A DNA stretch of 64,000 nt from JASHUC01 sp035606175 (lineage in GTDB: Bacteria > Pseudomonadota > Gammaproteobacteria > Steroidobacterales > Steroidobacteraceae): the NCBI GenBank assembly GCA_035606175.1, contig DATNFW010000103.1:15424-79423 (forward strand). The letters are read 5' to 3'. Below are positions 9,078-17,405 of the stretch, piece after piece (within the stretch, counting starts at the first letter, position 1; each line of letters starts with the position of its first letter). The notes below the pieces were generated by a model that was given only the letters and a program-made list of their open reading frames with translations, had not been told where the DNA came from and did no database searches. The translations under genes were made by a program, and so were the position numbers.

Positions 9078-10799
9078 ATGATCACGGAAGCGCCGGCAGG
9101 CGCCGCCCGGGTCGCTGCGTCGCTGCCCAAGGCAGCGACGGGCATCAGCGGCCTCGACGAGATCACTGACGGCGGCTTGCCACGCGGGCGGCCGACGCTC
9201 GTCTGCGGCAGCGCGGGCTGCGGCAAGACGCTGCTTGCCATGGAATTCCTCATTCGCGGTGCCACCCAATTCGGCGAGCCGGGGGCCTACATCACTTTCG
9301 AGGAGACCGAGGAAGAGCTCGCCCAGAACGTACGTTCGCTCGGCCACGACGTCGAGCGGCTGATCGCCGAGGGCAAGCTCGCGTTCGACCACGTTCACGT
9401 CGAGCGTCAGCAGATCGAGGAGGCAGGCGAATACGACCTCGAGGGTCTGTTCTTGCGGATCGGCCTGGCGATCGATTCCGTTGGCGCCCGACGAGTAGTG
9501 CTCGACACCATCGAGTCATTATTCTCCGGCTTCTCGAACCCGGCGCTCTTGCGAGCCGAGCTCCGCCGGCTCTTTCGTTGGCTGAAAGATCGCGGTGTCA
9601 CGGCCGTCATTACGGCTGAGCGCGGCGAAGGCGCTCTCACACGCCAGGGTCTCGAGGAGTACGTCTCCGATTGCGTGCTGCTGCTCGATCATCGCGTTCA
9701 GCAGCAGGTCTCGACCCGGCGGCTGCGGGTGGTGAAATACCGTGGCAGCGGGCACGGCACGAACGAATACCCGTTCCTCATCACCGAGCAAGGCATCTCG
9801 GTCCTCCCGGTCACCTCGCTCGGCCTGAGCCACAAGGTGAGCAGCGAGCGCGTCTCGACCGGCGTTGCGCGACTCGATGCGATGCTCGATGGCGGCTATT
9901 ACCGCGGCTCCTCGATCCTCGTCTCCGGCACCGCGGGCTCGGGAAAGTCGAGCCTGGCGGCCCACTTTGCCGCGGCCGCCTGCAAGCGCGGCGAACGTTG
10001 TCTTTACCTCGCATTCGAAGAGTCTCAGGCCCAGATCGTACGCAACATGCGCTCGATCGGCATCGATCTGCAGCCCTGGCTCGCCAGAGGCTTGTTGCAC
10101 CTCGAGGCCTCACGCCCTACCTCGCAGGGGCTCGAGACGCATCTTGCGCAGGTTCACCAGCGGGTGAGCGAGCTCAAGCCGCAAGCGATCATCATCGATC
10201 CGATTTCGAGTCTCGCTGCCGCCGGCCCCTCTCTCGACACCGAGGCGATGCTGCTGCGGCTCATCGACTTCCTGAAAGATCGTGGGATCACCGCGATGCT
10301 GGTGAGCCTGACGAGCGGAGACGGTGCGCTCGAGGCGACGGAGTACGGCGTCTCCTCGCTCATCGACACCTGGATCGTCCTGCGCGACATCGAGCTCGCG
10401 GGCGAGCGCAACCGCGGGCTCTACGTGATCAAGTCCCGTGGCATGCACCACTCGAATCAGATCCGCGAGTTTCTCATCACGTCTCAGGGAATCGATCTGC
10501 TCGACGTCTACGTGGGTCCGGAAGGCGTGCTCACCGGCTCGATGCGCATCGCGCAGGAGGCGCGGGAGAAGGCCGCAGCGCTCGGGCGGCGCCAGCAAGT
10601 CGAGCGCCGCGAGCGCGAGCTCGCCGTGCGGCGTGCGGCGCTCCGCGCGCAGGTGCTCGCCCTGGAGCAGGAACTGAAAGCGATCGACGAGGAAGCGCGC
10701 ATCACGTCCGCAGAGTCGGCCGCCGCCGAGGGTGTCCGCGCAGGTGAGCGAACGGCGGCCGCCGCTCGGCGCGGCGGAGAGGAAGGCGACCCCGAATGA
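9078..10799 (+). CDS. kaiC: KaiC-family double-domain ATPase/autokinase
   Basis: Homologue of the circadian clock ATPase KaiC, 573 residues in two RecA-like domains. CI carries Walker A GSAGCGKT (44-51) and the catalytic pair in FEETEEE; CII carries GTAGSGKS (284-291) and FEESQ. The CII phosphorylation segment aligns with cyanobacterial T426, S431 and T432 as T421, S426 and S427, with identical spacing and the following IDT conserved. So autophosphorylation is plausible, with Ser replacing Thr at the last site. The C-terminus (about 500-573) is a long Arg/Glu/Ala-rich coiled-coil-like tail instead of the short cyanobacterial A-loop tail. I chose the ATG at 9078, which has GGAGA eight bases upstream. 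First gene of an overlapping kaiC-kaiB-kinase operon. No kaiA is present nearby. Confidence 0.95.
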   Translation: MITEAPAGAARVAASLPKAATGISGLDEITDGGLPRGRPTLVCGSAGCGKTLLAMEFLIRGATQFGEPGAYITFEETEEELAQNVRSLGHDVERLIAEGKLAFDHVHVERQQIEEAGEYDLEGLFLRIGLAIDSVGARRVVLDTIESLFSGFSNPALLRAELRRLFRWLKDRGVTAVITAERGEGALTRQGLEEYVSDCVLLLDHRVQQQVSTRRLRVVKYRGSGHGTNEYPFLITEQGISVLPVTSLGLSHKVSSERVSTGVARLDAMLDGGYYRGSSILVSGTAGSGKSSLAAHFAAAACKRGERCLYLAFEESQAQIVRNMRSIGIDLQPWLARGLLHLEASRPTSQGLETHLAQVHQRVSELKPQAIIIDPISSLAAAGPSLDTEAMLLRLIDFLKDRGITAMLVSLTSGDGALEATEYGVSSLIDTWIVLRDIELAGERNRGLYVIKSRGMHHSNQIREFLITSQGIDLLDVYVGPEGVLTGSMRIAQEAREKAAALGRRQQVERRERELAVRRAALRAQVLALEQELKAIDEEARITSAESAAAEGVRAGERTAAAARRGGEEGDPE

Positions 10800-11110
10800 G
10801 GCCGAGCGCAAATGATGAGGAGCGCTGGGTACTCAGGCTCTACACGGCAGGGCAAACGCCCAAGTCGGTCGCGGCATTCGAGAATCTCAAGCGCATTTGC
10901 GATGAGCATCTGCCCGGGCGCTATGAAATCGAGGTAATCGACCTGATGAAGAACCCCAGACTCGCAAAGGAGGACCAGATCGTCGCCATCCCGACACTGG
11001 TACGTAAGCTGCCCGATCCACTGCGCAAGATCATCGGCGACCTTTCGGACGTGGATCGGACGCTCGTCGGTTTGCAGCTGCGTCCAGCATTCCAGGTGCG
11101 ACGACCATGA
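10796..11110 (+). CDS. kaiB: KaiB-family thioredoxin-fold protein
   Basis: KaiB homologue, 104 residues, the expected length. Seen: the opening LRLYTAGQTPKSVAAFENL, the helix with ICDEHLPGRYEIEVIDL, then QIVAIPTLVRKLPDPLRKIIGDL with the cis-Pro region of the thioredoxin-like fold. In cyanobacteria KaiB binds the CI ring of KaiC after a fold switch and recruits output kinases; here the partners are probably the adjacent KaiC and histidine kinase. The ATG overlaps the kaiC stop (ATGA) and its own stop overlaps the kinase start, so the three proteins are probably made by coupled translation. Confidence 0.95.
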   Translation: MRPSANDEERWVLRLYTAGQTPKSVAAFENLKRICDEHLPGRYEIEVIDLMKNPRLAKEDQIVAIPTLVRKLPDPLRKIIGDLSDVDRTLVGLQLRPAFQVRRP

Positions 11111-12048
11111 GCACCGCACGAAACGATCCTGGCATCTTGCTCGATCTGGAGATCGAAGAGCTGCGCCGCCGGTTGCAGGTGGCCGAGGAGATGCACCGGG
11201 CGATCGTCGATGACGAGCTCGACGGATTCGTCGTCGGTCGGGACGATGGCGAGCGCCGCGTCTTACTCGTAGGCGATGCCCACCGTCCGTTCCAGCTCGA
11301 CGCGGAAGCCGAGCGGGAGCGGCGCCGCGCGCTCGAGGAGGCAGACCGGCACAAGAATCAATTCATGGCCGTGCTCGGCCACGAGTTGCGCAACCCCCTC
11401 GCCTCGCTCGTGAACGGTCTCGAGATCCTGCGCCGCTCGGCGGCCCTGGAGCCGCACGCGCGCCGGGCACTCGAGGTGATGTCGCGGCAGACCACGACGC
11501 TCATTCGACTCGCCGATGACCTTCTCGATGTGAACCGCCTCGAGAAGGGCATGGTCTCGCTCGATCGCCGGCGCATCGATCTTGCGCGCGTGCTCGGCGA
11601 TGCAGTCGAGTCGGCACGTCCGGCGCTCGAGGCGAAGCGACATACAGTCGAAATCGTATCGGGCCCGGAGCCTGTCTGGGTCGACGGCGATCCGGTACGA
11701 CTCACGCAAGTCGTGCTGAATCTGCTTCTCAACGCCGCACGCTATACGGATGCGGAAGGTCATATCCGCTTGGTACTCGAGTGCTCGCGGCGCGCGGATG
11801 CGCAATGCGTTGCGATCGTGCGCGTGATCGACACCGGGGTAGGCATCGAGCCCGATCAAATCGCGCGCGTGTTCGAGCCGTTTGCTCAGTTGGGCTCGTG
11901 TCAAGGGCGCTCAGGCGCCGGGCTCGGGCTCGGACTTACGATCTGCCGGCGGCTGGTCGAGCTGCACGGCGGATCGATCAACTGCCGCAGCGACGGCGCG
12001 CGGTGCGGTGCCGAGTTCATCGTCGAGCTACCGGCGTTGCCGGCCTGA
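11107..12048 (+). CDS. Sensor histidine kinase of the kai operon
   Basis: Cytoplasmic histidine kinase, 313 residues, no membrane segment. Parts: N-terminal coiled coil (about 8-90), HisKA domain with the phospho-acceptor box GHELRNPL, and a HATPase_c domain with N-box LLLNAARYT, G1 DTGVGIEP and G2 GAGLGLGL. It lacks a KaiB-like N-terminal sensor such as that of cyanobacterial SasA, so any link to the clock proteins is by operon context. The start overlaps the kaiB stop (ATGA). No response regulator is encoded in the same operon; the nearest hybrid kinase with a receiver is at 19672. Role: output or partner of the KaiC/KaiB module, inferred. Confidence 0.9.
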   Translation: MSTARNDPGILLDLEIEELRRRLQVAEEMHRAIVDDELDGFVVGRDDGERRVLLVGDAHRPFQLDAEAERERRRALEEADRHKNQFMAVLGHELRNPLASLVNGLEILRRSAALEPHARRALEVMSRQTTTLIRLADDLLDVNRLEKGMVSLDRRRIDLARVLGDAVESARPALEAKRHTVEIVSGPEPVWVDGDPVRLTQVVLNLLLNAARYTDAEGHIRLVLECSRRADAQCVAIVRVIDTGVGIEPDQIARVFEPFAQLGSCQGRSGAGLGLGLTICRRLVELHGGSINCRSDGARCGAEFIVELPALPA

Positions 12049-12054
12049 GGACGC

Positions 12055-14469
12055 TCAGCTTCCCGTCACGTCTATCTCGAAATTCCGGCCGGCCCATTCG
12101 CCGTTCGCCGTGCGCTCGAAGGTGAGCTCGATGCGCGCGCCTGCGGCGAGCCGTACGGTTTCGAGCTCCGCGACATGAAGACCGATCCCGACGTCCCGAG
12201 TATCGATCTCCTCCACGGTCCGCCAACCGTCCCCCGTCCAGCGCACGCGCGCCGGATCGTTGATGCCGACCGAGAGCGGCACACCTGCAGGAATGCGGCT
12301 GATGGGCGCCGCCTCGGTCCACACGGCGCGAGCGATCGCGGGCCGTCTTCCCTCGTAACGCGTCCAGACGGCCTCGGGTCGATCGACCGCTCGCCCGAGC
12401 TCGCGTGAGATGGCGAGCTTGACGAACTCGGCGTGCGCCCACGCGAGCGGCATCGCCGAGCCGCTCGGATGCCCCTTTGCTAGACCGAGCGCCGGAATAT
12501 TCGCCTCGTCCCAGACCTGCTCGGGCAACATCCCGCCTCTCGAGCCCATGTCCATCATCGATTGCAAATAGGGCAGCGGATCGTGGCCGGCGGCGAGCTC
12601 GTAATGCCCACGCTCGCCGGTCAGCAGCGGCCACGCACGCCCTCGCCCGCTGCCGTCGAACGCCGATCCGTCTTCGTGCTCCCCGTAGCCGTCGGCGGTG
12701 TATCGATACCAGCTCACTCCAGTAGGCAACTCGACGCGCAGCAGCGCATCGGCGAGCTTGACCGTTGCGAGAACTGTCGGGTCCTGCGGCTGCCTCAATC
12801 CGAAGCGCACGAGCTGCAGGAAATCGACACCGACCTGCTGCCAGGCCCTCATGTCGGGATCGGAGCGCCAGTTCTTCACCGGCAGCTGCGCATCGATCGC
12901 CTGCGGATCGTGGATGATCTCGGTCGGCGCGACGCGCACGTAATAAGCATCCACACCATGCTCGCGCGCGAGCGCCGTGCCGCGCGCCGTCGTCCAGTCT
13001 TCGAGCCGCGCGTTCCAATAATCGGCCACGGCGTACACGAGCTGTCGCGCCGCGGGCTCGAGGTACGGGGCCCCACCAACTAGGGCCGCAATACAAACGG
13101 CGAGTGTGAACGTGTTGAGTCCGGCGTCTTCTTCCCAGCGGTCCTGTTGTGTCGCAGGCCCGTTTCGCACGATGAAAGCGAGCGCTCGCCGGATCATGTC
13201 CGCGATCTCGATGCCGTGAAGCGCGGCGCGGTCGGCGAGGCTCACCGCGAGCAGTACCGGAAAGGCCGCCTCATCGAGCTGCAGCCCAGTCCAGTAGCTT
13301 TTGCCGCCGAGCCACTGGTTCTGGAACCAGTGCCCGTCGAGCTGTTGGGTCGCGATGAGGTAACGCAGCGTATCGCGCGCCTCGCCGACGGCGCCGAGCG
13401 CGAGCAGCGCGCCTGCGCACTCGACGAGGTCGCGCGGCCATACCAGGTGGTACCCGCCGATCTCATCGCGCGTGTTGCCCCAGGGAACGCTCAAGGAAGC
13501 GACCATGGTGCCCGGATAGAGCTTGTCCTGGTGTGCGCGCAGGACCATCCCGCATATCTTGAACTCACGCTCGAGCGCGGGCGTCCAGCCGGCCGCGTGA
13601 GTCGGCTGCACCGCCTGCACCTTCTGCGCGGGTTGGGTCGCCTGGGCCGCCCGGCGCGTCCGGCGAGCTCCGCAGTGAGCGTGCCACTCGCCCCAGCTCT
13701 CAATCAGCCGCATCCAGTTCGCCTCGAAGGGCTCGAGGAGCGCGGTGACCGCCACGGTGGCGGCGGCCTCTCGACTCGATCCGAAAGCGAGCGCGAGGGT
13801 TACGCTGTGGGGCAGCTCGCCCATGAGCGCGACATTGCCCGGACCTGCGCTCGAGTACTCCCAGGTCATCGCGCCGTGGTGCGAGAAGTCCTGCCAGCCG
13901 TCACTCGCGCCGACGTAGCCCGCGCTCGCGCGCATCCATGCATCGCGCTGGTGCTCGTCGGCGGCGGCGAGCGCGAGCGCGAAGGGACCCTGCTCCGCCC
14001 ATAACATCCGCCGTCCGCGCAGATCGGCGACCTCCGCTCGATTGTCGCGCCCGCTGCCCCCTAAGTGCGGTGCGAGCAGCGCGTAGAGCCTCATGCCGGG
14101 ATCGCTCGCGAGCTGCGCTCGGATGAGGAGCGCGTCGCGGCGAACGCACGCTGCGATGCGCAGGGAAAGCTCGAAGCGTGGGTGGCGGTGCACGACGGTC
14201 GCTGCGGGCGTGCCGTCGGCCGCGAGAGAAACGGAGTGCTCCTCGCGGCGCTTCACCTCCGCCCAAAAGCCTTTGCCGTCCGCAACCAGAAAGCCCAAGT
14301 CGCGAATCTGCGGGGTATCGACGCGCGGGTAATAGACCTCGTTGAGGATGCCGCCCCCGATCGTGAACCAAATGCGCGAAGGGCCGAGCGAGCAGCCGAC
14401 CATCTCCTTCGCACTGCTGCACCAGGTGGGGGGAATACCCGGGGCGCCCGGCGCCTCCCCGCCGCTCAT
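12055..14469 (-). CDS. GH15 glucoamylase / glucodextranase-like glucan glucosidase
   Basis: Exo-acting glucan 1,4-alpha-glucosidase, 804 residues, releasing glucose from glycogen, maltodextrins or dextran. Seen: an N-terminal beta-sandwich domain beginning with WFTIGGGILNEVYYPRVDTPQIRDLGF (motif split here: WFTIGGGILNEVYYP and DTPQIRDLGF), an (alpha/alpha)6 barrel with VWPRDLVE, the catalytic-acid region W445-E446-E447 and the catalytic base E650 in LPEQVWDEA. The acid-base spacing of about 203 matches bacterial GH15 enzymes. A C-terminal beta domain follows. No signal peptide is visible, so it probably acts on intracellular glycogen-type glucan. The start overlaps the stop of the glucokinase gene upstream (ATGA), and released glucose would be the substrate of that enzyme. 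Confidence 0.92.
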   Translation of the reverse strand: MSGGEAPGAPGIPPTWCSSAKEMVGCSLGPSRIWFTIGGGILNEVYYPRVDTPQIRDLGFLVADGKGFWAEVKRREEHSVSLAADGTPAATVVHRHPRFELSLRIAACVRRDALLIRAQLASDPGMRLYALLAPHLGGSGRDNRAEVADLRGRRMLWAEQGPFALALAAADEHQRDAWMRASAGYVGASDGWQDFSHHGAMTWEYSSAGPGNVALMGELPHSVTLALAFGSSREAAATVAVTALLEPFEANWMRLIESWGEWHAHCGARRTRRAAQATQPAQKVQAVQPTHAAGWTPALEREFKICGMVLRAHQDKLYPGTMVASLSVPWGNTRDEIGGYHLVWPRDLVECAGALLALGAVGEARDTLRYLIATQQLDGHWFQNQWLGGKSYWTGLQLDEAAFPVLLAVSLADRAALHGIEIADMIRRALAFIVRNGPATQQDRWEEDAGLNTFTLAVCIAALVGGAPYLEPAARQLVYAVADYWNARLEDWTTARGTALAREHGVDAYYVRVAPTEIIHDPQAIDAQLPVKNWRSDPDMRAWQQVGVDFLQLVRFGLRQPQDPTVLATVKLADALLRVELPTGVSWYRYTADGYGEHEDGSAFDGSGRGRAWPLLTGERGHYELAAGHDPLPYLQSMMDMGSRGGMLPEQVWDEANIPALGLAKGHPSGSAMPLAWAHAEFVKLAISRELGRAVDRPEAVWTRYEGRRPAIARAVWTEAAPISRIPAGVPLSVGINDPARVRWTGDGWRTVEEIDTRDVGIGLHVAELETVRLAAGARIELTFERTANGEWAGRNFEIDVTGS

Positions 14470-15203
14470 CGGTCGCGCCCTCGTGAGGATTCTCCGGCGC
14501 TCGGCTGGGCCCAGCCCCCCTCGCGCCAGAGCCGGAAGGCGCCCTCGAAGGCATCGGCATTGTCGCCGAGCCGCGCACCTTCGGGGAGCTTGCGGAGCTT
14601 GCGAGCGTTGCCGCCCCCGATCACCACGTACTCCACCTGGAATGCGGCGGTCAGCCGCTCGGTCACATCATGCACGGCGCGCTCCCATTTGCGGCGCCCA
14701 TGACGGCGGAGGCCGCGCTTGCCGAGATAATCCTCGTACGTGCGTCCCTTCTTATACGGCAGATGCGCGAGCTCGGTCGCCTCGACGACGCGATCGAGAA
14801 TCAGCGCAGTACCGAGCCCGGTTCCCAGGCCCAGGAACAGCATTCGTCCGCCCGCATAACTGCCGATCGCCTGCATCGCCGCATCGTTGAGGATCCGCAC
14901 CGGTCGGCCGAAAGCGCGCGCGAAGTCGAACTTTACCCAGCCTCCGCCGAGATTGCGGGGCTCGGCGATCGGGCGGCCGTGCCAGACGACCCCCGGATAG
15001 CCGATGGAGATCACCTCATACCGCCAATCCTCAGCCAGCTCTTTGACGCTGCGCACCATCTGCCGTGGTGTGAGCTCTGGGCCCGAGTCCGCCTTACGTG
15101 GCGTACGCGCGCCGCTTACGAGCGCCTTGATGTGAGTGCCGCCGATGTCGACGGCAAGAATGCGGCGCGCGACGCGTCGCCTCTCAGCGTCGCCGCGCCG
15201 CAT
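14466..15203 (-). CDS. Polyphosphate glucokinase-like ROK family sugar kinase
   Basis: Sugar kinase of the ROK superfamily most like polyphosphate glucokinase, phosphorylating glucose with polyphosphate or ATP; 245 residues. Seen: the phosphate loop VDIGGTHIKALV, the GYPGVVWHGR stretch, the ND-containing segment RILNDAAMQA, the second glycine loop FLGLGTGLGTALI, and the ELAHLPYKKGRTYEDYLG region that is characteristic of polyphosphate glucokinases. The ATG at 15203 lies 20 bases inside the upstream quinoprotein gene; no other in-frame start precedes the DIGGT motif. It overlaps the glucoamylase start by four bases, so the two are likely co-translated and together turn glucan into glucose 6-phosphate. 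Confidence 0.88.
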   Translation of the reverse strand: MRRGDAERRRVARRILAVDIGGTHIKALVSGARTPRKADSGPELTPRQMVRSVKELAEDWRYEVISIGYPGVVWHGRPIAEPRNLGGGWVKFDFARAFGRPVRILNDAAMQAIGSYAGGRMLFLGLGTGLGTALILDRVVEATELAHLPYKKGRTYEDYLGKRGLRRHGRRKWERAVHDVTERLTAAFQVEYVVIGGGNARKLRKLPEGARLGDNADAFEGAFRLWREGGWAQPSAGESSRGRDR

Positions 15204-17307
15204 CGCTTTCCTGCGCTCTCTCTATCAAATAAGCCCGCACCGCCGCCTGCTCGTGCGCATCGAGCACGGATTTGAACGAAACCATGCCGTGCGATTCGAG
15301 CGCCCCTTCATTGATCACGGCGTTCCAGAGCGCCTCATTCGAGAGCGCAGGGCTGAAGCGCAGATCGGGCACGAGTCCTCCGGAGACGGCGCCATCGCCG
15401 TGGCACGAACCGCAGCGCCGGGCGTATTGCTTCGCGCCCTCGGCGGCGAGCGCCGGCTCGACGTGAGCGCTCGGTGGGGCCATGACGCCCTGCGCAGGCG
15501 CGACGGCCGGCGGAAGCCGAGCCGTGCCGTCGAGCGCGAAGGTCAACACTCGGCTTCGATTGACGACGTGTCCGGATTTGAATGAGAGGGCACCGGCGAC
15601 GAGTGGGAAGACTCCGCCCCAACCGGCGAGCACCGTCACGTACTGTCGGCCCGCAACCTCGTAGGTCATCGGGGCTGCAATGATTCCGGTCTGCGCCGGA
15701 GCCGACCAGAGCTTGCGGCCGTCGCTCGCTCTAAAGGCCTCGAAATCCCCCGCGGCAGTGCCTTGAAAGACGAGATTGCCGCGCGTCGCGAGCGTGCCGC
15801 CATTCCACGGACCGGCGTGCGGGGCGCGCCAGGCTGCCCGCTGCGTCACCGGATTCCAGGCGAGGAGGTAGCCTTTCAAACCGGCGAGCGCCTGAGCCTG
15901 AGCCTTCGGATCCGCGGGCAGGCTCGTCGTCGCCTGATCGAGCCCCATGTTCGTCGCGAGCGTCTCGGGCTCGAAATCGTGATCCGCGAGGTAGGGGAAC
16001 GGCATCTCCTGCGCCGGGATGTAGACGAGCCCAGTCACCGGACTGAAGCTCATCGCTTGCCAGTTGTGTCCGCCCGAGGGGCCGGGCTCGCCCACCCAGA
16101 GTTTGCCCGTGCGAGCGTACTGCGCCTCGGGATTGACGATCGGACGGCCCGTCTCGCGATCGATCCCCCGCGCCCAGTTGACCGGCACATAGTTATTCGC
16201 CGAGACGAGCTGGCCCGTCTCGCGATCGATCACATAGAAGTACCCGTTCTTCGAGGCCTGCAGAATCACGCGGCGAGGCTTGCCGTCGATCGGCAGCGTC
16301 GCGAGCGTCAGCGTTTGGGTGGCGTCGTAGTCCCACATGTCGCCCGGGGTTTCCTGGTAGTGCCAGGCGTACTCGCCCGTTGCGGCGTGCACGGCGACGA
16401 TCGAGGCCGAAAAAAGGCTGTCCGCCGGTTCCCCGCTCGCGAGCCGTCGCGCCCAGGGCTGCACGTTGCCCGTGCCGAAATAGATCAGATCGAGATCGGG
16501 ATCGTAGGAGAAGGAGTTCCAGACCGTCGCGCCGCCGCCGCTCTTCCACCACCCGGGCGGCCAGCTCTTCGCCGCGCGCGCGAGCGCCCCATTCTCGGGT
16601 CCCTTGGCCGGATCGCCCGGGACGGTATAGAAGCGCCAGGTGAGATGACCCGTCGCCGCGTCGTACGCGCTGACATAGCCGCGAACGCCGTACTCCGATC
16701 CGGCATTGCCAATGACGATCAGCCCGTGTGCCGCGAGCGGTGCGCCGGTGATGGTATAGGGCAGTTTCGGATCGACCGTGAGAACCGACCAGTCCGGCTT
16801 GCCGGTGCGCGCATCGAGCGCGATCAAGTGCCCATCGAGCGTTGCGACGTAGACTCGACCGTCCCATACCGCAACACCGCGGTTCACCACGTCGCAACAG
16901 GCGTTGATCGCCGTACGACCTGGGACCTCCGGATCGAATTTCCACAGCAGCTTACCGGTTGCGGCATCGAGCGCCTGCACCTTGCTCCAGGCACTCGTCG
17001 TGTACATCACACCGTCCACGACGACTGGAGTCGCCTCCTGACCACGATGCGTGTCGAGGTCGTAGTACCAGGCGAGGTGAAGCCCGGCGACGTTGCGATC
17101 ATTGACCGAGGCGAGAGGACTGAAGCGGGTATCGCCGTAATCGTGTCCTACGGCCAGCCAGTTCTGCGGCTCTGCGCCTGCATGCTTCAGACGGGAGCCC
17201 GTAACCCGGGCGGGCCCGCGGTGCGAGGCTGCCGGGGCACTCACCGCTGCCGATGCCGCAAGGCCTGCAAGTAGCGCAATCGCTGCGAGTCTCTGTAAAT
17301 TCCTCAC
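15184..17307 (-). CDS. PQQ- and haem c-dependent alcohol dehydrogenase (quinohemoprotein)
   Basis: Periplasmic quinohemoprotein of 707 residues. Order: signal peptide (about 1-24), eight-bladed propeller with tryptophan-docking repeats such as ALDAATGKLLWK, the adjacent-cysteine disulfide CC in NACCDVVNRG, active-site Asp326 in GDMWDYDAT, and a C-terminal cytochrome c domain with CGSCH. Two residues after the catalytic Asp is a second Asp (D328), the position that is Asp in lanthanide-dependent XoxF, ExaF and PedH enzymes and usually Ala, Ser or Thr in calcium enzymes. I chose the GTG at 17307, preceded by AAGGGGA; an ATG at 17328 is upstream and in frame. Electrons would go to a soluble cytochrome or the respiratory chain. 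It overlaps the glucokinase gene. No PQQ synthesis genes are in the window. Confidence 0.93.
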   Translation of the reverse strand: MRNLQRLAAIALLAGLAASAAVSAPAASHRGPARVTGSRLKHAGAEPQNWLAVGHDYGDTRFSPLASVNDRNVAGLHLAWYYDLDTHRGQEATPVVVDGVMYTTSAWSKVQALDAATGKLLWKFDPEVPGRTAINACCDVVNRGVAVWDGRVYVATLDGHLIALDARTGKPDWSVLTVDPKLPYTITGAPLAAHGLIVIGNAGSEYGVRGYVSAYDAATGHLTWRFYTVPGDPAKGPENGALARAAKSWPPGWWKSGGGATVWNSFSYDPDLDLIYFGTGNVQPWARRLASGEPADSLFSASIVAVHAATGEYAWHYQETPGDMWDYDATQTLTLATLPIDGKPRRVILQASKNGYFYVIDRETGQLVSANNYVPVNWARGIDRETGRPIVNPEAQYARTGKLWVGEPGPSGGHNWQAMSFSPVTGLVYIPAQEMPFPYLADHDFEPETLATNMGLDQATTSLPADPKAQAQALAGLKGYLLAWNPVTQRAAWRAPHAGPWNGGTLATRGNLVFQGTAAGDFEAFRASDGRKLWSAPAQTGIIAAPMTYEVAGRQYVTVLAGWGGVFPLVAGALSFKSGHVVNRSRVLTFALDGTARLPPAVAPAQGVMAPPSAHVEPALAAEGAKQYARRCGSCHGDGAVSGGLVPDLRFSPALSNEALWNAVINEGALESHGMVSFKSVLDAHEQAAVRAYLIERAQESDAARRR

Positions 17308-17405
17308 GCATTCCCCTTGGGGTCGCATCCGCTCGAGGATGAGGTCTATCTTAGCAGTGCCGGTATGCGCGCGAGACCGTCCCCCATGCGAGAATCCGCA
17401 CCAGG

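Noticed and set aside
15763..17274. A 503-residue open frame on the plus strand opposite the quinohemoprotein
   Set aside because: No motifs, Arg-rich; the minus strand encodes PQQ-propeller repeats and a CGSCH haem motif.
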